From Olsenella_K sp050953285 (GTDB lineage: Bacteria; Actinomycetota; Coriobacteriia; Coriobacteriales; Atopobiaceae), in NCBI GenBank assembly GCA_050953285.1, contig JBMNMK010000002.1, positions 744,001 to 808,000 of the forward strand: DNA of 64,000 nt. Direction: 5' to 3'. The notes below the pieces were generated by a model. That model saw nothing but the letters and a program-made list of their open reading frames with translations, was not told the DNA's origin and searched no databases. How positions within the stretch are numbered: position 1 is the stretch's first letter; each line of letters opens with the position of its first letter. Of the stretch, positions 9,336 to 17,068 are shown piece by piece. The position numbers and the translations under genes were made by a program.

Positions 9336-9406
9336 CGCACATGCTGAAGGCACGTCGTGCACGCGCCTACAAAGAAGCGCGCGGATGCTCTGATCTGTGA
9401 CGTTTT

Positions 9407-9433
9407 GAGCGCCGTCCTGGCCGGGCGGCGCTC
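9407..9433 (+). terminator. Possible terminator of proS
   Basis: An 8-bp inverted repeat (9407-9414 with 9426-9433) lies about 70 bases after the proS stop and is followed only by GTTTCGT. The stem is strong but the T-tract is poor, so it is a weak candidate. Confidence 0.4.
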
Positions 9434-9484
9434 GTTTCGTAGAGCGCAGGAGCTTGTATGCCGCGCCATATTGTGAGCGCCACG

Positions 9485-9514
9485 CAAAAAACCCCACAGG
9501 AAAATCCTGCGGGG
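9485..9514 (-). terminator. Rho-independent terminator of tRNA-CAU
   Basis: On the minus strand a 10-bp stem with one G-T pair (9505-9514 with 9492-9501) is followed by six T residues (9491-9486 read in reverse). It lies 16 bases beyond the 3' end of the tRNA gene at 9530-9602 and is convergent with proS. Confidence 0.92.
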
Positions 9515-9529
9515 TAGTGGATGCACTGG

Positions 9530-9602
9530 TGGGCCCTGAGGGATTCGAACCCCCAACCCAGGGATTATGAGTCCCCTGCGCTAACCGTTGCGCCAAGGGC
9601 CC
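9530..9602 (-). tRNA. tRNA with CAT anticodon (Ile2 or elongator Met)
   Basis: The minus strand folds as a complete 73-nt cloverleaf: acceptor arms 9597-9602 and 9531-9536 (GGGCCC/GGGCCC), anticodon loop CTCATAA, and T-arm GGGTTCGAATCCC. The CCA end is not encoded. The CAT anticodon could be elongator tRNA-Met or lysidine-modified tRNA-Ile2. The short D-loop (AACGGTTAGCGC) and overall look recall tRNA-Ile2, but I cannot decide without a covariance-model comparison. It is not the initiator: the first acceptor pair is a normal G-C. Confidence 0.95.
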
Positions 9603-9641
9603 AGTGAATGTATTGCCCAAACGAAGTTACAAGCAGGAAGC

Positions 9642-9670
9642 AATATACGCTACCCGCAGGCTGAGGTCAA
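9642..9670 (-). promoter_or_regulatory. Sigma-70-type promoter of tRNA-CAU
   Basis: Read on the minus strand, TTGACC (9670-9665) and TATATT (9647-9642) are separated by exactly 17 bases. They lie about 40 bases upstream of the mature tRNA 5' end at 9602, leaving a short leader for RNase P to remove. Confidence 0.85.
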
Positions 9671-9758
9671 GTTATGAATACGTGCGACAAAATCCTCATC
9701 CAACGGGTATGGTTAAAGCAGTTTGAATGTAGTAGCAATGTCTATGCAGGAGGAACAG

Positions 9759-10142
9759 ATGTCTCCAGATAGCAAACGTATCAAGATTTTCACGCTTATC
9801 TCGCTCGTTTTTGGTGTCCTTTCCGTGATAGCTGGCGTCGTGCTCGCGTCAACCGGGACAGATGCGCCGTATGCCTCAGGCTCAGGCGCGCTTTCCCTCA
9901 TCTGCGGCGTGCGCGGATCTCTCTTGGCAAATGTTCCCAATAAGGCCGATAAGATCGTGAAGCTGAGCGGCATCTTCTTGCTGATACAGGTGATTTTTGC
10001 AGCCGTGATTGTCTATCTGGTGGGAATTTCTGCTCTGCAAGACCACGTGATCACGCTAGTACTTCTGGCGGTAAGCGTTGTGGTCACGCTTTGTGTGCTT
10101 GTGAGCGCACAGATTCTCAACAGGAAGAACTTGGCAAAATAG
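9759..10142 (+). CDS. Small integral membrane protein, unknown function
   Basis: I do not recognise this family. The 127-residue product has about four hydrophobic segments: IFTLISLVFGVLSVIAGVVL, a less hydrophobic ALSLICGVRGSLLA, LSGIFLLIQVIFAAVIVYLV, and VITLVLLAVSVVVTLCVLVS. Short charged loops separate them, so it is probably a small polytopic membrane protein. The frame is open from 9723, but an AGGAGG site at 9748-9753 is ideally spaced for the ATG at 9759 (MSPDSKRIKIF). It stands alone between two tRNA genes, followed by the tRNA-Val promoter. Nothing in the context indicates a job. Confidence 0.75.
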   Translation: MSPDSKRIKIFTLISLVFGVLSVIAGVVLASTGTDAPYASGSGALSLICGVRGSLLANVPNKADKIVKLSGIFLLIQVIFAAVIVYLVGISALQDHVITLVLLAVSVVVTLCVLVSAQILNRKNLAK

Positions 10143-10211
10143 CAGGTAGATGATGGCATCTGGCACAGACTGCGCGCAAAAAGAGAAATTTGGCAGCACG
10201 AGAAAAATGTT

Positions 10212-10240
10212 TTGCACAAGCGTGGAGAGTCTGCTAGTAT
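10212..10240 (+). promoter_or_regulatory. Sigma-70-type promoter of tRNA-Val
   Basis: TTGCAC (10212-10217) and TAGTAT (10235-10240) are separated by 17 bases, with TGC just before the -10 (extended -10 type). The tRNA begins 12 bases after the -10. The same two hexamers at the same spacing occur upstream of tRNA-Pro at 53257-53285. Confidence 0.9.
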
Positions 10241-10251
10241 ATCCTTCGTTG

Positions 10252-10326
10252 GGGCGATTAGCTCAGGGGTAGAGCGCTTCCTTCACACGGAAGAGGTCGC
10301 TGGTTCGAAACCAGCATCGCCCACCA
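10252..10326 (+). tRNA. tRNA-Val (CAC)
   Basis: A complete cloverleaf with acceptor GGGCGAT/ATCGCCC (10252-10258 with 10316-10322), anticodon stem CTTCC/GGAAG around loop TTCACAC (anticodon CAC, valine GTG codon), T-arm loop TTCGAAA and an encoded CCA (10324-10326). A strong promoter lies upstream and a hairpin terminator downstream. Confidence 0.97.
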
Positions 10327-10337
10327 AATGTTTCTTC

Positions 10338-10364
10338 AGGCCGGTTCTCCGGCCTTTATTTTTA
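10338..10364 (+). terminator. Rho-independent terminator of tRNA-Val
   Basis: A perfect 7-bp stem (10338-10344 with 10349-10355) with loop TTCT is followed by TTATTTTTA. It lies 12 bases after the tRNA CCA end and 22 bases before the next start codon. Confidence 0.9.
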
Positions 10365-10385
10365 CCTCTTGCAAAGGAGGCCGCT

Positions 10386-10763
10386 ATGGCAGAAATCACC
10401 AATCCGTACGAGGCATTTGACATGCATATTGCCCACATTGGCATCAACGCCTCCACCGAGGAGGAGGCCAGCCAGATTGTGGATGAGTTCAATGCGCTGC
10501 TGGGCCTTACCACCTTTGTACCTGGTCCTATTTCCCTCTTCTCCGGCACGGTAGTCGAGGTTATGAAGCCCGGGTTTGGCGCGGGCGAGAAGGGCCATGT
10601 TGGTTTTCATGTCAACGATGTTGAGGCAGCGGCGCACTGGTTTGATGCGCATGGGCGTCCTATGGACTGGAACCATGTTGCCAAGAATCCCGACGGGAGT
10701 TATAAGCTGGTCTACTTCAAGCAGGAGATCGCAGGATTTGCCCTGCACATCACGCAGGACTAG
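10386..10763 (+). CDS. Glyoxalase/VOC-superfamily-like protein
   Basis: The 125-residue protein has the look of a single vicinal-oxygen-chelate module. It shows an HIAHIGINASTEEEASQI start, a central SLFSGTVVEVMKPG strand, HVGFHVNDVEAAAHWFDAHG, and a final LVYFKQEIAGFALHI strand. Histidines in HIAHIG and HVGFHV and the acidic positions could bind metal, but I cannot name a substrate. Similar modules occur alone or fused to KDPG aldolase-like enzymes, so a role near sugar-acid metabolism is possible. Longer in-frame starts run back through the tRNA and are false; an AAAGGAGG site at 10373-10380 fixes the ATG at 10386. It is monocistronic. Confidence 0.75.
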   Translation: MAEITNPYEAFDMHIAHIGINASTEEEASQIVDEFNALLGLTTFVPGPISLFSGTVVEVMKPGFGAGEKGHVGFHVNDVEAAAHWFDAHGRPMDWNHVAKNPDGSYKLVYFKQEIAGFALHITQD

Positions 10764-10914
10764 GGAAGAGCGGCGGCGCCAGCTTTCCGCACCTGCACAC
10801 CGCCAGCCGCCATCTTGTGCAAAGGATTTGCGACTCTCAAATCCCCGCAGAGAAAAGCCCCAGCTTACGCTACATTAGAGGGCACCATACACCAGGAGCG
10901 TCGGGAGGACGCAC

Positions 10915-12913
10915 TTGATTGCACTCGCAGATAAAATTACAAAATCATTCAACGGCCGCGTCCTGTACGCGGCCGCAACCTTGCAGCTCAACGCGTCTGA
11001 GCGCTGGGGTCTGGTAGGACCTAACGGAGCAGGCAAAACTACGCTCTTAAAGATCATCATGGGCAAGGAAACGCCTGATGAAGGTACGGTTTCCTTTGCT
11101 AAAGACACCACCATTGGCTATTTGGAGCAAGAGACCACCCTTGCTGGCACCAAGACCGCCCTGCAAGAGGTCGTGGATTCAGCTACCACCGTAAAGAAGC
11201 TGGCCGCCCACATCCACGATATGGAACAGCAGATTGCAGATCCAACGGCAGACGCCGCAAGCCCCGCGTATGCGCGCCTCTTAGAGGCCTATGGCACCGC
11301 TCAGGATCGTTTTGAGCGTTTGGGCGGCTATGAGCTGGAAGCGCGTGCCAAGCAGATCTTGTCTGGCTTGGGATTTCCAACGGAGGATTTTGACAAGCCG
11401 GCGTGTGAGTTCTCCGGCGGTTGGCAGATGCGCATTGCGCTCTCAAAGCTGCTGCTCAAACACCCTGACCTGCTGTTGCTCGACGAGCCCACCAACCACC
11501 TGGATCTGGAGTCGGTCAAATGGTTGGAGTCGTTCTTGTCAAGCTACGACGGCGCTGTTCTTATCGTCAGCCACGACCGTGCCTTTATGGATGCCTGCGT
11601 GAGCCATATTGCATCGCTTGAGAACAAGCGACTCATGACCTATGTGGGAAATTATTCCAGCTATCTCACCCAGCGCGCGGACAACCTGGAACAGCTGCGT
11701 GCCAAGCGCTCCAAGCAGGAAAAGGACATGCAGCACCTGGAGACCTTTATCGAGCGCTTCCGCTACAAGCCCTCCAAGGCGCGCCAGGTCCAGGAGCGCG
11801 TGAAGCGTCTTGAGAAGATCCAAGAAGAGCTCGTCGTGCTGCCGGAGCAGTCAAAGCACGTGCACTTCAACTTTCCTGATCCTCCGCGCACGGGCGATAT
11901 GGTCGTGAATCTTGAAAACGTCTCCAAGAGCTATGGCGAGAATTTCATCTACCAGGATGTCAACCTGACGCTGTATCGCGGCGACCATGTGGCGCTGGTA
12001 GGACCCAACGGCGCGGGTAAGTCGACGCTGATGAAGCTCATCAACGGGCATGAAGCTCCCAACAAAGGTAAGATCAGCTTGGGTCAAAACGTGACTCAGG
12101 CCTACTATGCTCAGCATCAGCTGGAAGAGCTTACGGCGTCCAACACCGTGATGCAGGAGATGGATACGGCGGCACCAGGCTGGACAAGCTCTGAAGAAAG
12201 AAAGCTCTTGGGCGCGTTCCTCTTTCATGGGGACGATGTATTTAAGCTGGTAGATGTCTTGTCGGGAGGCGAGAAGGCGCGTCTTGCCCTGGCTAAGATG
12301 CTCGTCTGTCCAGACCCTCTGCTCTGCCTCGACGAGCCTACCAACCACCTCGACATCGATTCTGTCGATGTCTTGGAGCAGGCGCTCGTGAATTTCCCGG
12401 GTACGATAGTCCTCATCAGCCACGATGAGCACCTGGTCAGAGCGCTTGCCACCAAGATCGTCGATGTGAGAGATCACACCGTCACCCTCTACGATGGTGA
12501 CTATGACTACTACCTCTACAAACGTGCGCAGCTTGAAGCCCAAAGTGAGGAAGTGCCGCGTCCTTCTGCCGCTGCCTCACAACCAGAGCCCGCAAAGGCG
12601 CCGGCTGGTAGAAACGTGAAGACCAAAGAGCAGCGCCGCCAGGAGGCAGAAGCCAGAAATGCCATCAACCGCGCGCTTAAGGCAGAGCGCAAGCGGCTCA
12701 AAGAGGTTAGAGGCAGCGCTTGCGCCAGCACAGAAGCGCTACAAGGAACTTATGGAGCTTATGGCAAGTGAGGAGCTCTATAACGATGCCGAGAAATTCG
12801 ACGCGGCCATGCGGGAATACGAATCGTTATCCAAGAAGATTCCCAAGCTCGAGGAGGAATGGCTTGAGCTGACCGAGAAGATCGAGGCTGCTACACATGA
12901 CATCTCTGTATGA
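10915..12913 (+). CDS. ABC-F family ATPase (single-base frameshift near 12707)
   Basis: ABC-F proteins are soluble twin-ATPase factors that act on the ribosome, not transporters. Two ATP cassettes are clear. The first has Walker A GPNGAGKTT, signature FSGGWQMR and LLLLDEPTNHLD; the second has GPNGAGKST, LSGGEKARLALAK and LLCLDEPTNHLD. A positively charged interdomain linker (RYKPSKARQVQERVKRLEK) lies between them. The start is TTG at 10915 behind GGGAGGAC. The frame breaks near 12707: the first frame ends at 12771 with unrelated sequence. The +1 frame continues with EAALAPAQKRYKELMELM and a coiled-coil tail to 12913. Removing one T at 12707-12708 restores KEVEAALAP. This is more likely a sequence error than a true mutation. 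Confidence 0.88.
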
Positions 12914-13301
12914 TACGTCTCCACACGCGCGCCGCACAGATGTAGCGCACACCCGTGCGTATGAGCCCACACCCTACGTGCCTAACAAGCACGCCTCCAG
13001 CGCCGGTACGCGCGCGGCGCTGACAATCTGCGCCATCGTGGCACGCCTGGCAGCGCTTCTGCTCTCCGTGCTCACGCTGGCAGGGTGCTTCTCAACGCTG
13101 CGTGTCCAGGTCTACGTCTTTGAACTCACGGCACTTATCGCCCAGATGCTTCCGCGCGCAATCTCTGGCCTCTATGTGATCGACACACCCTTTGGCGGCG
13201 CATTTAGGGGAGACTTTGCTCTGGTAGCGGCTCTTCTCTTTGTGCTGGATTGGATCTTGTGCCGCGTGCGTGCAAAGCTTGGAAGAAAGGCGCAACTATG
13301 A
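12897..13301 (+). CDS. Hypothetical membrane protein
   Basis: I do not recognise this 134-residue protein. The N-terminal 38 residues are hydrophilic and proline/histidine-rich. They are followed by two clear hydrophobic segments (ALTICAIVARLAALLLSVLT and the DFALVAALLFVLDWILC region) and a basic C-terminus (RVRAKLGRKAQL). It starts inside the ABC-F tail (17-base overlap) and its stop overlaps the following M50 protease gene by four bases, so it seems to be translated as part of that cluster. The ribosome-binding site is weak. Overlap on both sides supports it as a real gene, and it may be a partner of the protease. Confidence 0.65.
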   Translation: MTSLYDTSPHARRTDVAHTRAYEPTPYVPNKHASSAGTRAALTICAIVARLAALLLSVLTLAGCFSTLRVQVYVFELTALIAQMLPRAISGLYVIDTPFGGAFRGDFALVAALLFVLDWILCRVRAKLGRKAQL

Positions 13302-13993
13302 GTGTGCTTTTACAATTTATTCCCGTCATTATTTCTGTTGCACTGGTCATGTTCTCTGCGCTGGTACATGAGGTCGCGCATGGGTATGTGGCCTATAGGC
13401 TGGGAGATCCTACGGCCAAGGAGGCAGGAAGGCTCACGCTCAATCCCGCCAAGCACCTTGACCCTTTTGGTTCGGTGGTTCTGCCGCTGCTTTTGGCCAT
13501 ATCGGGCGGGCCCATCTTTGCCTATGCCAAGCCGGTACCGTATAACCCGTATCGCCTCCGCAATCCCAAGCGAGATGAAGTTTTGGTTGCCCTGGCAGGT
13601 CCTGCCAGCAACTTCTTGCAGGCACTGGCGGCAGCACTCGTCTTTCGTGGGCTTGATATCTATATTGCGTCGAACGCAGCTCTGAGCTATGAGGTCTGGT
13701 CGGCGGGCACCGGTCTCTATTGGGTGATGCTCTTGCTCAGTCGCTATGCCTACGTCAATCTCATTCTCATGTTCTTCAACCTGATTCCGTTGCCGCCGCT
13801 CGACGGCTCAAAGATCATCATGCCGCTGCTGCGCGGCCAAGCGCGCCAGACCTATTACAGAATCCAGGCATACAGCATGCCTATCCTCTTGATTCTGCTT
13901 TATCTGGTGCCTATGGTCACAGCATATGATCCGCTGAGCACGTACTTTTCTGCCACGGCGGGAAATCTCTTTACAATCATGCTGGGCATCTAG
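13298..13993 (+). CDS. M50 family (site-2 protease-like) membrane metalloprotease
   Basis: This is a second, small M50 protease of 231 residues, lacking the PDZ domain of the RseP copy at 5046. The zinc-binding HEVAHGYVAYRLGD motif lies at about residues 23-36 inside the first membrane helix, and the third ligand region NLIPLPPLDGSKI near 162. Five to six hydrophobic segments are visible. Such short proteins are widespread next to scpA/scpB in Gram-positive genomes, and here scpA follows after eight bases. The open frame extends upstream to 13250, but the ATG at 13298 is the coupled start (overlapping the preceding TGA). The substrate is unknown. Confidence 0.88.
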   Translation: MSVLLQFIPVIISVALVMFSALVHEVAHGYVAYRLGDPTAKEAGRLTLNPAKHLDPFGSVVLPLLLAISGGPIFAYAKPVPYNPYRLRNPKRDEVLVALAGPASNFLQALAAALVFRGLDIYIASNAALSYEVWSAGTGLYWVMLLLSRYAYVNLILMFFNLIPLPPLDGSKIIMPLLRGQARQTYYRIQAYSMPILLILLYLVPMVTAYDPLSTYFSATAGNLFTIMLGI

Positions 13994-14001
13994 GAGGACT
14001 T

Positions 14002-14820
14002 GTGTCGTATCGCGTCAAAACACAGGTGTTTTCTGGCCCCTTTGACCTGCTGCTTTCATTGGTCAGTCGCCAAAAGGTAGACATTGGATCCATCTCCATT
14101 GCAGAGGTGGCAGACCAATACTTGGCCGAAGTCGAGCGCATGGGTGAGCTCGATCTCGACGTGGCCAGCGACTTTGTGCTGGTAGCTTCTGCGCTGCTTG
14201 ATATCAAAGCGGCATCACTGGTGCCGGAAGAGGGCGATAAGATCGTCTCGATGGATGAAGATGAGCTGGATGAAGAGTTTGCCAATCTCTCGCCGGCACA
14301 GGCGCGTGAACTCTTGATTGAGCGGCTCATCACCTACAAGCAGTTCCGCAGTGCCGCCGCCGCACTTGCCAGCCGGGAGCGCATAGAGGCCCTCATGGTG
14401 GGACGCACGGCAGGGCCTGACCCGGCCTTCTTAAATCTCATGCCAGACTACCTGGAGGGCATCTCTTTGGTGACCCTTGCCACCATGTGTGCAGATATGA
14501 CCGCCCGACACCAGAACTTCTTGCTGGATGAAGGCCATATTGCTCCGCACCGGCTGCCTGTTATCCTAACGGTTGCCTCCATAGACAGAATCACCCGGAC
14601 AAAGCCTGAGGTGAGCTTTATGGAGCTCTTGGGTGATGATCGGCGGCCAGAGGTGGTCGTGGCTACCTTCTTAGCCATGCTTGAGCTCTTCAAGCTGGGC
14701 TCTATCCATGTGAACCAGACCGATATCTTTGGCGATATCACCATCACACGCGTCGAGGGCGCACCGGCATTTGAGCTGGATGAGCGCGAGCTCACCAGCA
14801 TTGGAGAGGATGATCTGTAG
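14002..14820 (+). CDS. scpA: Segregation and condensation protein A (kleisin)
   Basis: ScpA is the kleisin subunit that bridges the heads of the SMC dimer and helps compact and segregate chromosomes. The 272-residue protein starts with the family's typical VKTQVFSGPFDLLLSLVSRQ and continues with helical, acidic sequence (DIKAASLVPEEGDK, ELDEEFANLSPAQARELL). It ends in a winged-helix-like C-terminus (VVVATFLAMLELFKLGSIHV). The start is GTG at 14002 behind AGGAGGACT (13992-14000). The stop shares one base with the scpB GTG start, so the two subunits are translationally coupled, as in most Firmicutes and Actinobacteria. Confidence 0.95.
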   Translation: MSYRVKTQVFSGPFDLLLSLVSRQKVDIGSISIAEVADQYLAEVERMGELDLDVASDFVLVASALLDIKAASLVPEEGDKIVSMDEDELDEEFANLSPAQARELLIERLITYKQFRSAAAALASRERIEALMVGRTAGPDPAFLNLMPDYLEGISLVTLATMCADMTARHQNFLLDEGHIAPHRLPVILTVASIDRITRTKPEVSFMELLGDDRRPEVVVATFLAMLELFKLGSIHVNQTDIFGDITITRVEGAPAFELDERELTSIGEDDL

Positions 14821-15545
14821 TGCAACAGTTGCAACAATTGGCGCCGGATTCGCTCATTCCAGCAGTGGAAGCGCTGCTTCTGGTTTCAACAGAAGCCGTG
14901 AGCGCCGCCACATTGGCGCAATCTCTGGGCGCGGCTCCTCAGGAGATTGAAGATATTCTCGCCAGCTTGGCAGAAGAGTACCGCACCACCAACCGCGGAT
15001 TTCAGCTGAGAGAAATCTCCGGCGGCTGGCGGCTCTTTACGCATCCCGCCTACCATGAGCAGGTAGAAGGCTATATTCTCTCCTGGGACAAGCACACGCT
15101 CTCGGAGGCGGCGCTGGAGACTTTGGCCATTATTGCCTACCACCAGCCGGTGACGCGTGAGGGCGTGCGGCAGATTCGAGGCGTGAGTTCTGACGGCGTG
15201 ATCAACTCGCTCAAGCAAAAAGGCCTGGTGCGTGAGATGGGAAAAGACGAGCGCCAGGCAGCGCTTTTTGGCACGACGCGCGCGTTTTTGGAACATTTTG
15301 GCCTGCGGTCGCTCAAGGACCTGCCGCCGCTTGAAGATTTTGCGCCGGACGAGCAGTCCAAGCAGTTCATCCGTGAGCGGCTTTCAGGCACCAGGATAGA
15401 ATCCACGCTGGAAGAGGCCGCAGAGGACATAGAGGAGGAACAGAGCCTCTTAGGCGCGTTTGACTCAGACGCTGAGCAGGGCTTTTTCCAAGAGCTCGCA
15501 GTGCCGGGCCAGAAGAACATTGATGCAGATGAGGGGCGCGCATAG
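14820..15545 (+). CDS. scpB: Segregation and condensation protein B
   Basis: ScpB forms a dimer of winged-helix domains that binds ScpA in the SMC-ScpAB condensin. The core (residues about 10-175) contains PAVEALLLVSTEAVSAATLAQ, FQLREISGGWRLFTHP and AIIAYHQPVTREGVRQIRG with SSDGVINSLKQKGLVREMG, all diagnostic. After it comes an acidic tail of about 55 residues (EEAAEDIEEEQ), which makes the protein longer than the roughly 190-residue family norm. The GTG start overlaps the scpA TAG by one base. rluB follows after one base. Confidence 0.95.
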   Translation: MQQLQQLAPDSLIPAVEALLLVSTEAVSAATLAQSLGAAPQEIEDILASLAEEYRTTNRGFQLREISGGWRLFTHPAYHEQVEGYILSWDKHTLSEAALETLAIIAYHQPVTREGVRQIRGVSSDGVINSLKQKGLVREMGKDERQAALFGTTRAFLEHFGLRSLKDLPPLEDFAPDEQSKQFIRERLSGTRIESTLEEAAEDIEEEQSLLGAFDSDAEQGFFQELAVPGQKNIDADEGRA

Positions 15546-15546
15546 C

Positions 15547-16392
15547 ATGGCTGATGATGTGGATGCACAAGAGCTTCTGCGTGTGGTGCCCATGCGTTTG
15601 CAGAAGTTTCTTGCCCGCGCAGGTGCCGCAAGCAGGCGCGGATCAGAAAACCTCATGAGTGCAGGCCGTGTGCGCGTAAACGGCGTGGTGGTGACGGAGC
15701 TGGGAAGCAAGGTTGACCCAGCAAAAGACCATGTCACGGTCGATGGCATAGAGTATCGGCTGGCCGATAACCCAATATATCTCATGCTCAACAAGCCCGC
15801 CGGATACGTGACCACCATGAGCGATCCCCAGGGGCGCCCCTGCGTGGCAGACTTGGTGCCATGCTCCACCTACCCAGGGCTTTTTGCGGTTGGGCGCCTG
15901 GATAGAGACACCACTGGGCTTTTGCTCTTTACCACCGACGGCGAGGCGGCCCACCAGCTTCTCCACCCGTCCCATCACGTCTTTAAGCACTACGTGGCGC
16001 TCGTAGAAGGAACGCCCACCCACGAGGAGCTCAATCTCTTGCGCTGCGGCATTCACTTAAGAGATGGTAAGGCACAGCCTGCCGAGGTAGATATCCTTGG
16101 CCCCAGCGATGCGCTCTTTGACGCCGTCTGCCCAGAAGGGTGGAGAGAAGACGTCTCTGTGGTGGGCATCCGCATACAAGAAGGCAGAAAGCACCAGGTC
16201 AAACGCATGCTCGGCGCCATACATCACAAGGTCTTGCGGCTCCATAGAGACGCGTTTGGGCCGCTCAGCCTGCGTGATGTTGCCGAGGGCTCCTGGAGGC
16301 TGTTGAGCGCAGATGAAATCTACGCCCTCAAGGACACCATTGCACGTACGCACGAACAAACAAGGAAGGCACTTCATGGGCCAAACGCATAG
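15547..16392 (+). CDS. rluB: Pseudouridine synthase (RluB/RsuA family)
   Basis: This enzyme converts a uridine in rRNA (23S U2605-type by analogy) to pseudouridine. An N-terminal S4 RNA-binding domain (RLQKFLARAGAASRRGSENL, about residues 17-80) precedes the catalytic domain. That domain contains GRLDRDTTGLLLFTTDGE with the catalytic Asp, then GRKHQVKRMLGAIHHKV. The 281-residue length is normal. The frame is open from 15460, but the ATG at 15547, right after the scpB stop, gives the typical protein start. The scpA-scpB-rluB order is widely conserved. The 3' end overlaps the histidine phosphatase gene by 17 bases. Confidence 0.94.
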   Translation: MADDVDAQELLRVVPMRLQKFLARAGAASRRGSENLMSAGRVRVNGVVVTELGSKVDPAKDHVTVDGIEYRLADNPIYLMLNKPAGYVTTMSDPQGRPCVADLVPCSTYPGLFAVGRLDRDTTGLLLFTTDGEAAHQLLHPSHHVFKHYVALVEGTPTHEELNLLRCGIHLRDGKAQPAEVDILGPSDALFDAVCPEGWREDVSVVGIRIQEGRKHQVKRMLGAIHHKVLRLHRDAFGPLSLRDVAEGSWRLLSADEIYALKDTIARTHEQTRKALHGPNA

Positions 16393-17068
16393 CATACTCA
16401 TCATGCGCCACCCTGAAACGGTGGCCAATACCTCTCGTTTTCTCTCCGGCAGAGAAAACGTTGAACTGAGCGATAAGGGATGTCAGCAGCGGCTCCAAGC
16501 AATAGAAGCGCTCGTGGCCGCACGTCCTGATCGCATATGGTCATCTCCGCTCGACAGGTGCACCACCATTGCCAAGGCAGCAGCGGAGCAGCTCCACATG
16601 GACTATGAGGTGCATGAGAACCTTATTGAGCTGGAGTTTGGATCGGTGCAAAACGTAGCGTACGATAAGGTGGCAGAGCTGGGATATCCTTTCCCGTGGC
16701 ACCTGGATGAGGCCGGGCATTCCTTGCCCGCTCCTGGCGCGGAGAGCTTTGAGCACCTGCGCAGCCGCGCACATGCATTATTGGAAGAGCTTTTGCCCCT
16801 GAGCGGCCTGACTGCATGTATCACCCACGGCGGCTTTACGCGCGGCCTTTTGGGTGAGATGTACCAGATGCCGCTTGAGACGTTTTGGAACATGAGCATA
16901 GCCAACGTCTCAACACAGATTCTCACCTGCAATGGCGGGGTGTTTCGCCTGGTAGCACTTGGTCTTTCACCCCAAGAGCTGAAAGCGCGCGCCACGTTGG
17001 GTACACTTGTTGGACATGACACAACCCAGACCATATCCGGGGTGATCACACATGAAAATTGCAATTGA
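16376..17068 (+). CDS. Histidine phosphatase (phosphoglycerate mutase-like) family protein
   Basis: The 230-residue protein belongs to the branch 1 histidine phosphatase fold. The catalytic histidine is in LIMRHPETVANTSRFLSG, which has Pro where the family reads RHG. The second catalytic histidine appears in CITHGGFTRGLLGEM, and the arginine in SSPLDRC. The usual family includes phosphoglycerate mutases and small phosphatases such as CobC or PhoE, and the substrate here is unknown. AAGGAAGG at 16362-16369 supports the ATG at 16376. The gene overlaps rluB upstream and cmk downstream by 17 bases each, so all three are likely co-translated. Confidence 0.85.
   Translation: MGQTHSILIMRHPETVANTSRFLSGRENVELSDKGCQQRLQAIEALVAARPDRIWSSPLDRCTTIAKAAAEQLHMDYEVHENLIELEFGSVQNVAYDKVAELGYPFPWHLDEAGHSLPAPGAESFEHLRSRAHALLEELLPLSGLTACITHGGFTRGLLGEMYQMPLETFWNMSIANVSTQILTCNGGVFRLVALGLSPQELKARATLGTLVGHDTTQTISGVITHENCN

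Noticed and set aside
7620..9620. Minus-strand open frame of 666 codons across proS
   Set aside because: It is the exact antisense of a clear ProRS gene and runs on through the tRNA. It has no ribosome-binding site and its protein has no recognisable pattern.
12659..12913. Separate small coiled-coil gene after the ABC-F gene
   Set aside because: Its sequence is the natural C-terminal tail of the ABC-F protein, cut off by a one-base shift near 12707.
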